Shown here: one piece after another, positions 25,868 through 34,073 of the stretch
Numbering within the stretch: position 1 is the first letter of the stretch
How the letters are laid out: every line of letters starts with the position of its first letter
NCBI GenBank assembly: GCA_965219035.1
Contig: CBDCMR010000004.1
Span: forward strand, 558,001 to 622,000
Length of the DNA: 64,000 bases
Origin: CBDCKN01 sp965219035
GTDB lineage: Bacteria > Gemmatimonadota > Gemmatimonadetes > Longimicrobiales > Gaopeijiaceae
Reading direction: 5' to 3'
Notes under the pieces: model-generated
What the model was told of the DNA's origin: nothing
Database searches by the model: none
The model's input: only the letters and a program-made list of their open reading frames with translations
Position numbers and translations under genes: made by a program

Positions 25868-25901
25868 GCCCCAATGTTGCACATTGGGTAGGCTGGCTCA
25901 C
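25868..25901 (-). other. oriT: Candidate oriT: inverted repeat plus nic-like CTGGCTCA
   Basis: A perfect inverted repeat CCCAATG-5-CATTGGG (25870-25888) is followed after 2 nt by GGCTGGCTCA (25891-25900). ColE1-family (MOB-HEN) nic sites have the core CTGG/CTTA next to an inverted repeat, so this differs by one base. Its position just upstream of mobC is where oriT lies in such plasmids. Which strand is nicked is not determined here. Confidence 0.5.
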
Positions 25902-26236
25902 GTCCGCTAAACACACTCGTCGCGCGACGCTTGGAAACCCGGGCCGTCAAAATCTCCATACCCGTACATTGAGGAGCCCGGTGTGGGCCGTGTCAACAAC
26001 GGGCAACTACGCGATGTACGAGGGGTTCCAGCAACGTACTATAGGCGGACCCGGCTCCGCCAGCGGACGCCCTGTGCTGTCGCGCCGACTTGATATGCCA
26101 AGCGCCATGGTGTAGGAATCTGGATCCTACTCTTATGCGCCCCGCAAGCAAGGACGCCACCACGCATGCTAGAGACCTTGTCCTCATGGGCGAGAAAACT
26201 GCCGCGGCACGACTACGTGCAATCCCGACGTGGCCG

Positions 26237-28219
26237 ATGAGCAACCACGACCTGCACTGGATCGCGAACTACATCTGGGGGATCGCGGACGACGTGCTCC
26301 GGGACCTATACGTTCGCGGCAAGTACCGTGACGTAATCCTACCGATGACGGTCCTGCGTCGGCTGGACGCGGTGCTGGAAGGCAGTAAGCGGGCGGTGCT
26401 GGAGATGAAGGCGAGACTCGACGAAGCGGGCCTGATCGAGCAGGACCAAGCCCTGCGGCAGGCGGCGAGCCAAGCCTTCTACAACACCTCGCCGTTCACG
26501 CTGCGTGATCTCCGGGCCCGCGCCAACCGCCAGCAACTCGAGGCTGACTTTAGGGCCTACCTCGACGGCTTTTCGCCCAACGTACAGGACATCCTGGACA
26601 ACTTCGAGTTCCAAAACCAGATCACGCGGCTCTCCAGAGCTGACGCGCTCGGCACGCTGATCGAGAAGCTGACCTCCCCGGACGTCAACCTCAGCCCGCA
26701 TCCGGTGCAGAACACCGACGGCTCGATCCGGCATCCTGGCCTCGACAACCACGGAATGGGCTCGATCTTCGAGGAGCTGGTCCGGCGCTTCAACGAGGAA
26801 AACAACGAGGAGGCGGGTGAGCACTGGACCCCCAGGGACGCCGTGCGGCTGATGGCGAGGCTGGTATTCCTGCCCGTGGCCGAGGAGATCCAGTCGGGCA
26901 CCTATCTGCTCTACGATGGCGCTTGCGGGACCGGCGGGATGCTAACGGTAGCCGAGGATACCCTTCAGAGGCTCGCCGCCGAACACGGTAAAGACGTATC
27001 CACGCACCTCTACGGCCAAGAGATCAACGCCGAGACGTACGCCATCTGCAAGGCCGACCTTCTGCTGAAGGGCGAGGGCGAGGCTGCGGACAACATCGTG
27101 GGCGGGCCGGAGCACTCCACGCTGGCAAACGATGCATTCCCGTCGCGCGAGTTCGACTTCATGCTCTCCAACCCGCCGTACGGCAAGAGCTGGAAGAGCG
27201 ACCTTGAGCGGATGGGCGGCAAGAAGGATATGCGCGACCCGCGCTTCGTGATCGAGCACGCGGCCGATCCCGAGTACTCCCTGGTGACCCGCTCCAGCGA
27301 CGGCCAGATGCTCTTTCTGGCCAACAAGGTCTCCAAGATGAAGCAGGACACCCGGCTCGGCAGCCGCATCGCCGAGGTCCACAACGGCAGCGCGCTGTTC
27401 ACGGGCGATGCGGGCCAGGGAGAGAGCAACATCCGCCGCTGGATCATCGAGAACGACTGGCTGGAGGCGATCGTCGCGCTCCCGCTCAACATGTTCTACA
27501 ACACCGGGATTGCGACCTACATCTGGGTGCTGACCAACCGCAAGCCCGAGCACCGCAGGGGCAAAGTGCAGCTGATCGACGCCACCGGGTGGTACCAGCC
27601 ACTCCGCAAGAACTTGGGCAAGAAGAATTGCGAACTCGGCGGGAAGGAGATCGCCCGCATCTGCGATACGTTCCTCTCCTTCGAGGAGACCGAGCATAGC
27701 AAGATCTTCGACAACGCCGCGTTCGGATATTGGAAGGTGACGGTAGAGCGTCCACTCCGCATCGAGGGCGTCGATCCCAACCGACCCTACAAGGCTGCCG
27801 AGATCAAGAAACTCAAGGAGAACGGCAAGCGGAGCGAGAACGCGCTGCCTGTCATCAGGAAGATCCACAAGCGGGGTACGGGTCCTGACCCGCTACGCGG
27901 CCTGTTTGCGACAACCGTGAACGGAGCGCTAACGGTGGTCGAATACGAACCGGACAGCGACCTGCGCGACACCGAGCAAGTCCCGCTACAGGAGGATGGA
28001 GGCGTCGAGGCGTTCCTGCGTCGCGAGGTGCTGCCCTATGCCGGGGATGCCTGGTATCAGGCCAATCGCGTGAAGGTCGGATACGAAATCAGCTTCACGC
28101 GCTACTTCTACAAGCCGAAGCCGATGCGGACACTGGCAGAGATCCGGGCAGACATCCTCGCCCTGGAGCAGGAGACCGAGGGCCTCTTGGATGACATCAT
28201 CGGGGTGAGAGGATCGTGA
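26237..28219 (+). CDS. hsdM: Type I-like DNA adenine methyltransferase (HsdM)
   Basis: 660 residues from ATG 26237. The N-terminal HsdM_N helical domain (YRDVILPMTVLRRLDAVLEG) precedes the N6_Mtase fold with motif I YDGACGTGGML near residue 226 and catalytic motif IV NPPYGKSW near residue 312, then IVALPLNMFYNTGIATYIWV. It would methylate adenine in a specific DNA sequence using SAM, normally in complex with HsdS. It is longer than typical HsdM; the last 200 residues are an extra C-terminal region. No hsdS or hsdR follows; instead a DUF262 gene overlaps its stop by GTGA. Confidence 0.88.
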   Translation: MSNHDLHWIANYIWGIADDVLRDLYVRGKYRDVILPMTVLRRLDAVLEGSKRAVLEMKARLDEAGLIEQDQALRQAASQAFYNTSPFTLRDLRARANRQQLEADFRAYLDGFSPNVQDILDNFEFQNQITRLSRADALGTLIEKLTSPDVNLSPHPVQNTDGSIRHPGLDNHGMGSIFEELVRRFNEENNEEAGEHWTPRDAVRLMARLVFLPVAEEIQSGTYLLYDGACGTGGMLTVAEDTLQRLAAEHGKDVSTHLYGQEINAETYAICKADLLLKGEGEAADNIVGGPEHSTLANDAFPSREFDFMLSNPPYGKSWKSDLERMGGKKDMRDPRFVIEHAADPEYSLVTRSSDGQMLFLANKVSKMKQDTRLGSRIAEVHNGSALFTGDAGQGESNIRRWIIENDWLEAIVALPLNMFYNTGIATYIWVLTNRKPEHRRGKVQLIDATGWYQPLRKNLGKKNCELGGKEIARICDTFLSFEETEHSKIFDNAAFGYWKVTVERPLRIEGVDPNRPYKAAEIKKLKENGKRSENALPVIRKIHKRGTGPDPLRGLFATTVNGALTVVEYEPDSDLRDTEQVPLQEDGGVEAFLRREVLPYAGDAWYQANRVKVGYEISFTRYFYKPKPMRTLAEIRADILALEQETEGLLDDIIGVRGS

Positions 28220-29156
28220 ACGCGAGCGAAGCTCAACTTCTCGAGTTCCTGAAGAACTCGCCGCAGTTTGTCATTCCGATCTACCAGCGCACCTACAGCT
28301 GGACCGAGCGCGAGTGCCAACAGCTCTGGAACGACATCCTGCGCGCAGGGCGTGACGAGCGCATCGCATCGCACTTCATCGGCTCCATTGTCTACATCGA
28401 GAAGGGCCTTTCTCAGGTCATTCGCCCTTCGCCGCTCCTAGTGATCGACGGTCAGCAGCGCCTGACCACGGTGATGCTGATACTTGAGGGGTTGGCGCGC
28501 CGCCTAGGCAATGCCGAGCCGGTGGACGGCTTCTCAGCCAAGAAGCTCCGCAGCTACTACTTGCTTAATCCCTTCGAAGAGGACGAGCGCGGCTTCAAGC
28601 TCCTGCTCACTCAGACGGACAAGCAGAGCCTGATCGCGCTGCTGCAGCAGAAATCCCAGCCGGATGAACCGTCTCTCCGCATCACCGAGAACTTTGCATT
28701 CTTCGAGGAGCAGGTGCGAGCGATCGGCGACAATCTCACTCCGCTGTGCCACGGGCTCGCCAAGCTCATGATCGTCGACATCGCTCTGACCCGTGACCAG
28801 GACAACCCACAGCTCATCTTCGAGAGCATGAACTCGACCGGCCGGGAGCTGACACAAGCTGACCTGATCCGCAACTTCGTGCTCATGGGCCTGGAGCGGA
28901 TCCCGCAGACACGGCTCTATCAGGATTACTGGGGGCCGATGGAGGTTGCTTTCGGGCAGAAAGCCTACAGCAAGCATTTCGACAGCTTCATGCGGCACTA
29001 CCTGACACTCCGGACCGGAGAAATCCCCAACGTTCGGGCCGTCTACGAAGCGTTCAAGGCGCACGCTAATTCCCCGGAGGTGGCGGCGGCCGGCGTAGAG
29101 GCCCTTGTTGCCGAGGTCCACGCTTACGCCCGCCACTACGATGGTGTCCCGCTGAC
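28216..29156 (+). pseudogene. DUF262 (GmrS-like) protein, 5' part, interrupted by IS256
   Basis: Starts at GTG 28216, coupled to hsdM. The N-terminal DUF262 signature is complete: FVIPIYQRTYSWTERECQQLW, HFIGSIVYIEKG and LLVIDGQQRLTTVMLIL, the ParB/nuclease-like NTP-binding region of GmrSD and related defence proteins. Then FESMNSTGRELTQADLIRNF. At 29156 the coding sequence meets the IS256 end; the present frame runs on to a stop at 29193 in the IS. Removing 29157-30579 joins LT to RLGQLRHYCAM in frame. Confidence 0.8.
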
Positions 29157-30579
29157 AGTTGAAGGTGGTGGCTCCGGAGAGTCTCCTTGTTAGCCTGCCT
29201 TTCTCATTTGGGCAACCGGTTCATGGTCGTCGAGGTGGGCCCTGAGCATCCAGAGCTGGTCGTAGCCGATGATCCTCCGGTAGCTCTTCTCGGTCTCCAC
29301 GAACGAGGCCGCAGCCCAGCGCAAGGCCATCGCTCCGTTCTTCCAGTTGGTCACCCTGCGGGTCTTCTGTCTTACGCCCGAGTGGGTGCTGTCGATCAGG
29401 TTGGTCGAGCCCAGGCACTTCCTCAGCCGCGGCGGGAGGCCGAGCCGGTTGATCGTGAACATCTCGCTGAGGCCTTCGCGTAGGCTGGCCGAGGCCGAGG
29501 GGTGGTCGCGCTCGAGCCATCGGGCGAGCTGCTCGAGCTTCTGCTCGCCCTGCTTCGCGTCCAGCTTCATCGCCGCCCGGAACGCCGCCTTCACCTGAGG
29601 ATGCTGATCCTTCGGCAGATGACCCAGCACGTTGCGGAGCTTGTGGTTGCGGCAGCGCTGGATGGGGTGACGTTGGCCGAACACCTTCTCGATCGCCTTC
29701 CTGAGCGCTTTCGAGCCATCGATCACGAACAGCCGCCGCCTGCCCGGGTCCAGGCCGCGCTCGACCAGATCCTCTAGGAGCGCGCTGCTCACCTCGGCGT
29801 TCTCACTCGCTCCTTCCCTCACGCCCAGCACGTGCTTCTTTCCGTCTGAGTCCACGCCTACCGCAGCAAGCACGTGGTGCGAGCCCATCTGGATCCCGTC
29901 CAGGTAGATCACCAGGAGGTCCCACGCATCCAGCCGGCGCTCCATCAGCTCCTTCAGCACGCGCTCCGAGGCCTCGACCGTCTCACGGCTCACCGCCGAC
30001 TTGCTCACCCCGACCGTGTCGGCCATCTCACCGATCACACGGCCGTACTTCCGCGTGCTCACCCCCGCCATCAGGACCTCGAGCATCCGATCCGCCACGG
30101 CGCCCGGTCTCCGCATCGCTGCGTACGCCGGCACCTCGACCTCGCCACCCTCCCCGGCGCCCCGGCGCCTGAGCCGTGGCCGCTCCACACGCACCTTCCG
30201 GTCCGACAGGTAAACCACACCACCCTGCCGGCCATACCACACCGTGTCGTCTTCCGCTCGTGACCGACCTGCCTGCTTCACGCCTGCCACACCCTCGGCG
30301 CTCATCTCCAGCACCGCTTCGATCGTCGCTCGTCCCATCACCTGGATGACTTCGTCGATCACGACCTCCGTCTGCTCCACGAGCTCAAGCATCGGAAGCA
30401 GAAACTGCCCCTCCCGCTTCAGGAACTCCCTGATCGCGCGCTTGTCCGCCCGATCCCTTACCTCGTACGTTCTCTTCATCGTGGTGGCTCCGTGTTGGGG
30501 TTTTTGCCTACCCGAGCCTATCGGCCCGGGACCCCCGGAACCACCACTTTTCTTTCTCCCCTATCAGGAACCTTCAACT
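29157..30579 (-). mobile_element. IS256-family insertion sequence
   Basis: 1423 bp bounded by inverted AGTTGAAGGT (29157-29166) and ACCTTCAACT (30570-30579); a second internal similarity GTGGTGGYTCCGG is seen near both ends. It sits inside the DUF262 gene. Unusually for IS256 there is no obvious 8-9 bp target duplication: the flanks CCCGCTGAC and ACGGTTGGG differ, yet direct joining of the flanks restores the frame. Confidence 0.75.
29190..30479 (-). CDS. IS256-family (mutator-type) transposase
   Basis: 429 residues. The mutator transposase pattern is visible: GVSTRKYGRVIGEM, GVSKSAVSRETVEA, LLVIYLDGIQMG with the first catalytic D, LFVIDGSKALRKAI with the second, RCRNHKLRNVL (C-x2-H) and the late glutamate region in WAAASFVETEKSYRRI. 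Intact frame from ATG 30479. Confidence 0.93.
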   Translation of the reverse strand: MKRTYEVRDRADKRAIREFLKREGQFLLPMLELVEQTEVVIDEVIQVMGRATIEAVLEMSAEGVAGVKQAGRSRAEDDTVWYGRQGGVVYLSDRKVRVERPRLRRRGAGEGGEVEVPAYAAMRRPGAVADRMLEVLMAGVSTRKYGRVIGEMADTVGVSKSAVSRETVEASERVLKELMERRLDAWDLLVIYLDGIQMGSHHVLAAVGVDSDGKKHVLGVREGASENAEVSSALLEDLVERGLDPGRRRLFVIDGSKALRKAIEKVFGQRHPIQRCRNHKLRNVLGHLPKDQHPQVKAAFRAAMKLDAKQGEQKLEQLARWLERDHPSASASLREGLSEMFTINRLGLPPRLRKCLGSTNLIDSTHSGVRQKTRRVTNWKNGAMALRWAAASFVETEKSYRRIIGYDQLWMLRAHLDDHEPVAQMRKAG

Positions 30580-31027
30580 ACGGTTGGGACAGCTTCGCCA
30601 CTACTGCGCGATGGCGCTCGACCAGGAGCCCGACAAACAGTTGGCGTTGGCTTTTCGCGACCTGCGTGATCTCAAGGTTGACGTGGCCTTCCCGTTCCTA
30701 CTCGAGCTGTATCACGACTACGTCGATGGCCTTCTCGGCAAGAGTGATTTCGCTCGTGCGGTGCGGCTGATTGAGGCGTACGTATTTCGACGAGCGGTGT
30801 GTGCGATTCCTACGAACTCCCTCAACAAGACGTTTGCCACCTTCGGGCGCTTCGTCAGGAAAGAGCGTTACCTTGAGAGCATTCAGGCGTACCTGCTGAC
30901 TATGCGCACTTACCGTCGATTTCCGAACGATGAGGAATTCGAGCGTGAGCTCAAGGTCCGCGACCTTTACAATTTTCCGCGTCGTAGCTACTGGCTGCGT
31001 CGGCTGGAGAACCACTCGCTTCACTGA
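30580..31027 (+). pseudogene. DUF262 protein, 3' part, ending without the DUF1524 nuclease domain
   Basis: Continues the DUF262 protein after the IS256 element: QLRHYCAMALDQEPDKQ, VAFPFLLELYHDYVDGLL, AVRLIEAYVFRRAVCAIPTN and FPRRSYWLRRLENHSLH then stop. In GmrSD-type proteins the LEN-H region is followed by a linker and the HNH-like DUF1524 domain (H-I-x-P-Q). Here the frame stops at once and a different protein-coding frame follows, so the nuclease domain is missing. Total restored length would be about 460 residues. Confidence 0.7.
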
Positions 31028-31077
31028 GAAAACGGAGAGATCTCCTGGCTTATCTGGCCGACGAGATCGACGATGCG

Positions 31078-31548
31078 TTGGCCGGGGCGCCTGCGGAGCC
31101 GGCCCCAGAGCGCCACCCTCCACCGTCTGGGGTGGCGGCGACGCAGATGCAGCGGCAGCCCCAGACGGCCGATACCACCGTTCCGATGGGGTTCGTCCCC
31201 GATCTGACTCTGGTCAAGCGACTCTGGGGAAAGGTGCGTTGGACGGACCGGGTGGAGATGCCCACCGAGCCGCTGATGGACCTCGCGGCAGCGGCGATCC
31301 AGGAGCTCGGGTACACGGTCAAGGAGAGGCACTCCCTGAAGCTGACTGCCAAGTCCGGCGTCAGCCTCTTCAGCTGGGGCGAGGTGCTCACAGTCGAGCT
31401 GGCACGACTGACGGAAACGACGACTGACGTCACCATCGAGAGCAGCCCGGCCGCCCCGCTCCAAGTGGTTGACTGGGGCAAGAGCGTCAGGAACGTGAGG
31501 TCCATCCTGGAGAAGATGGCATTCCTGGCTGCCAAGAAAGCACTCTAG
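31078..31548 (+). CDS. Hypothetical protein with proline-rich linker and beta-rich C-terminal domain
   Basis: 156 residues from TTG 31078 (the frame is open from 30988 but has no better start). The N-terminal 40 residues are rich in P, A and Q; the C-terminal part (ELGYTVKERHSLKLTAKSGV, SLFSWGEVLTVEL, TIESSPAAPLQVVDWGKSVR) looks like a small membrane-associated or PH-like beta domain that I cannot name. It begins just after the broken end of the DUF262 gene and may be the last island gene. Confidence 0.5.
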   Translation: MAGAPAEPAPERHPPPSGVAATQMQRQPQTADTTVPMGFVPDLTLVKRLWGKVRWTDRVEMPTEPLMDLAAAAIQELGYTVKERHSLKLTAKSGVSLFSWGEVLTVELARLTETTTDVTIESSPAAPLQVVDWGKSVRNVRSILEKMAFLAAKKAL

Positions 31549-31574
31549 GAGTCTCGGAGGCAACGCGAGCGCTG

Positions 31575-32168
31575 AGCCGACCCACCGGATCGGAGGACGC
31601 GGCGTTGGTCCGAGAGATCGTGCTTGCCATGGAGGGGCTCCCTGGAGATGGCCTCATCCTCCACAAGTGGCTTCTCGGTCCAATCGGAACCGGGGTGCTC
31701 TACGTGCGGGAGAGCGCCCGCCGGCGCATCCGATCGATCTATGCCCACGATGCGACATTGGACGCCCCGGCGTTCGCGCCCCCCGGCACCGCGGCCCTTC
31801 CTCTGAAAGCGGGGATCGGAACGGCTCTGGACTTCGCCGAGACCATCGGCCGGGACAACATCGCGCGCAGGATCCGGTATCTGTCAGACTACCTGAAGGC
31901 TCGGCTGTCAGCCATGGGGGGAGTCACGCCGCTGAGCGGAAGCACGCCCCAGATGTCCTGCCCCGACTCGACGACCTTCGAGATGGAGGGGGTGGACGCC
32001 ATGGCCCTCGTTTCCTCCATGGACGAACGGCACCCCATCCACATCGACGAGCACCAGAGGGATGGTCACAACGGCATCCGGGTATCAACCCACATCTACA
32101 ACACCAGAGCCGAGATCGACCGACTCGTCATCGCACTCGGAAGCCTTACATTCGGAAGCCTCACATGA
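31575..32168 (+). pseudogene. Class V aminotransferase (isopenicillin N epimerase-like), N-terminus missing
   Basis: Reads LHKWLLGPIGTGVLYVRE with the PLP-binding lysine in HKW, then APPGTAALPLKAGIGTALDF and GIRVSTHIYNTRAEIDRLV. These are the C-terminal half of cysteine desulfurase/isopenicillin N epimerase-like aminotransferases. The N-terminal 200 residues with the cofactor-contacting D and H are absent; upstream is island DNA. First candidate start TTG 31605. Probably a chromosomal gene cut by the island's right boundary. Confidence 0.65.
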
Positions 32169-32193
32169 GTCGGAAGCCTAATATTAGGAGGAG

Positions 32194-32448
32194 ATGATGC
32201 CGATCTACGAATACTCCTGCGAAGAATGTGAGAATCAGTTCGAGGAGTTGGTGCGTGGGGACGAGACACCGCAGTGCCCTTCATGCGGGAGCGAGAATCT
32301 GAAGAGGCTCATATCCCTTCCCAGAGTGCAATCCGAGAGCACGAAAGACATGAGCATGAGAGCCGCCAAGAAGCGAGACGCGGCGCAGGCCAAGGACCGC
32401 TTGTACGACCGGCTACATTACGAAAGGAGTCACGATCGACACGGGTAA
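32194..32448 (+). CDS. FmdB-type zinc ribbon protein
   Basis: 84 residues. MPIYEYSCEECENQFEELV, ETPQCPSCGS and ENLKRLISLP are the FmdB (putative regulatory) zinc ribbon with two C-x2-C pairs. The C-terminal half is charged and probably disordered. GGAGGAG lies before tandem ATG codons at 32194 and 32197. These proteins are widespread; their role is not established. Confidence 0.82.
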   Translation: MMPIYEYSCEECENQFEELVRGDETPQCPSCGSENLKRLISLPRVQSESTKDMSMRAAKKRDAAQAKDRLYDRLHYERSHDRHG

Positions 32449-32483
32449 GCCCTGCGTGAGCGAACTTGGACGCGTCGCTTGAG

Positions 32484-32975
32484 ATGCCTGACCCGCGTCC
32501 CATCGATCCGCGAGTCGACATCGGGCACGTGCATCTGAAGGTCGCCGACATCGAGCGAGCTCTGGGCTTCTACCGTGATGTTCTCGGATTCGAGCTGGTC
32601 CAGCGGATGGGTCCTGACTCCGCGTTCATCAGCGCCGGAGGCTATCATCACCACATCGGCCTCAACACGTGGGAGAGCCGGGGCGGCGAAGCAGCACCCC
32701 GAGGCTCCACCGGGCTCTACCATCTGGCGATCCGTTACCCGGACCGGGCTACCCTGGCCGACGCCTATCGTCGACTTCTCGATGTCGGGATCCCTCTCGA
32801 CGGAGCCGCGGATCACGGCGTCAGCGAAGCTCTGTATCTGAGCGACCCGGACGGCAACGGCGTGGAGCTCTACCGGGATCGACCCGTGGAGGAGTGGCCA
32901 AGGGATCCCGACGGCGAGCTCACCATGTACACGCACCCCCTCGACCTGGAGAGCCTGAGGCTCGAGCGTACGTAG
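32484..32975 (+). CDS. VOC/glyoxalase-type dioxygenase (CatE-like)
   Basis: 163 residues from ATG 32484 (TTG 32466 possible). Metal ligands are visible: IGHVHLKVADIERALGFY (H), STGLYHLAIRYPD (H) and DPDGNGVELYRDRP (E). The pattern YHHHIGLNTW is typical of CatE-like catechol-2,3-dioxygenases in this superfamily, which cleave or isomerise small aromatic or aldehyde compounds. Substrate unknown. Confidence 0.8.
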   Translation: MPDPRPIDPRVDIGHVHLKVADIERALGFYRDVLGFELVQRMGPDSAFISAGGYHHHIGLNTWESRGGEAAPRGSTGLYHLAIRYPDRATLADAYRRLLDVGIPLDGAADHGVSEALYLSDPDGNGVELYRDRPVEEWPRDPDGELTMYTHPLDLESLRLERT

Positions 32976-33086
32976 GCGTGGTGCCCGCCAGGGACTGTGC
33001 CCACCGGACTTCCGTATCTACCTTGGTGCCCCCCGCCGACCCCTTGTCGGTGGCGTTGAATTGAACGTGTGACCAAGAGGACTCCG

Positions 33087-34031
33087 ATGTCCGAAAAGAC
33101 GATGATACTGGTGGCAGGTGCGACCGGTGCCCAGGGCGGCGGTCTCGTCCGAGCAATATTGAATGATCCCGACGGGCCCTTCACCGCCCGTACCCTCACG
33201 AGGAATGTCGATTCGGACAAGGCCCAGGCGCTCGCTGCGGCCGGCGCCGAGGTCGTAGCCGCCGATTTCGACGACCCCGAAAGCCTCAACCGGGCGTTCG
33301 CTGGTGGGTACGGCGCCTACCTCGTCACCAACTTCTGGGAGCATTTCTCCCCCGAAAAGGAGATCGAGCAGGCGGCGGCCCTCGCCGATGCTGCGCAGCA
33401 GGCGGGCATCCAACACGTCATCTGGTCCACCCTGGAAGACACGCGCAACTGGATCCCCTTGGACGACGACCGGATGCCGACCTTGATGGACAAGTACAAG
33501 GTCCCACACTTTGACGCGAAGGGCGAAGCGGATGCGCTCTTCACCGCCCGTGGACTGCCGACCACCTTCCTCCGGACCTCCTTCTACTGGGACAACTTCT
33601 TCGGCATGGGGCCGACAAGGGGCGAGGACGGCAAGCTGGCCATCACCTTCCCCATGGACGACAAGAAGCTGCCTGGCATCGCCGCGGAGGACATCGGCAA
33701 GTGCGCCTACGGGATCTTCAAGAAGGGGCCGGAGCTCATCGGTGAAACGGTGGGCATCGCGGGCGAGCACCTCACGGGCCACCAAATGGCCGCCGCCCTC
33801 AGCGAGGCCATCGGTGAGGAAGTGGGATACAACGCCGTGCCCCCAGAGATGTACAGGAGCTTCGGATTTCCCGGGGCGGAGGATATGGGCAACATGTTCC
33901 AGTTCAAGCGGGACTTCGAGGAGATGTTCTGTGGGACGAGGAACCTGGAAGGGGCTCGAGCCCTGAATCCGGAACTCCAGAACTTCTCCGAGTGGCTCGC
34001 CGTGAACGGAAGCCGAATCCCCATCGAGTAG
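33087..34031 (+). CDS. NmrA-family NAD(P)-binding protein
   Basis: 314 residues. The N-terminal Rossmann motif ILVAGATGAQGGGLVRAI is of the NmrA/HSCARG class of atypical short-chain dehydrogenases; YLVTNFWEHFSPEKE and HVIWSTLEDTRNW also fit. Such proteins sense the NADP/NADPH ratio rather than catalyse. ATG 33087 is chosen over GTG 33069, with AGAGGA upstream. Confidence 0.82.
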   Translation: MSEKTMILVAGATGAQGGGLVRAILNDPDGPFTARTLTRNVDSDKAQALAAAGAEVVAADFDDPESLNRAFAGGYGAYLVTNFWEHFSPEKEIEQAAALADAAQQAGIQHVIWSTLEDTRNWIPLDDDRMPTLMDKYKVPHFDAKGEADALFTARGLPTTFLRTSFYWDNFFGMGPTRGEDGKLAITFPMDDKKLPGIAAEDIGKCAYGIFKKGPELIGETVGIAGEHLTGHQMAAALSEAIGEEVGYNAVPPEMYRSFGFPGAEDMGNMFQFKRDFEEMFCGTRNLEGARALNPELQNFSEWLAVNGSRIPIE

Positions 34032-34073
34032 ACGAGACGACCTCGATGGGAAGGCGCCGGGGACGGACCTCGG

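Larger units (their letters stand above)
25766..26236. other. Intergenic region holding candidate oriT and divergent promoters
   Basis: About 470 bp between mobC (minus) and hsdM (plus). It contains two hairpins and a nic-like sequence (listed separately). The stretch 25905-26236 shows no clear gene; alternative hsdM starts at TTG 26090 and ATG 26186 lie in it. I see no convincing consensus promoter. Confidence 0.45.

Noticed and set aside
21130..31600. attL/attR direct repeats for the island
   Set aside because: I compared the DNA around 21.1-21.3 kb and 31.5-31.6 kb by eye and found no convincing direct repeat or tRNA end.
26237..31600. hsdS or hsdR gene in the island
   Set aside because: No target-recognition-domain or SF2 helicase motifs were found in any frame of this segment.
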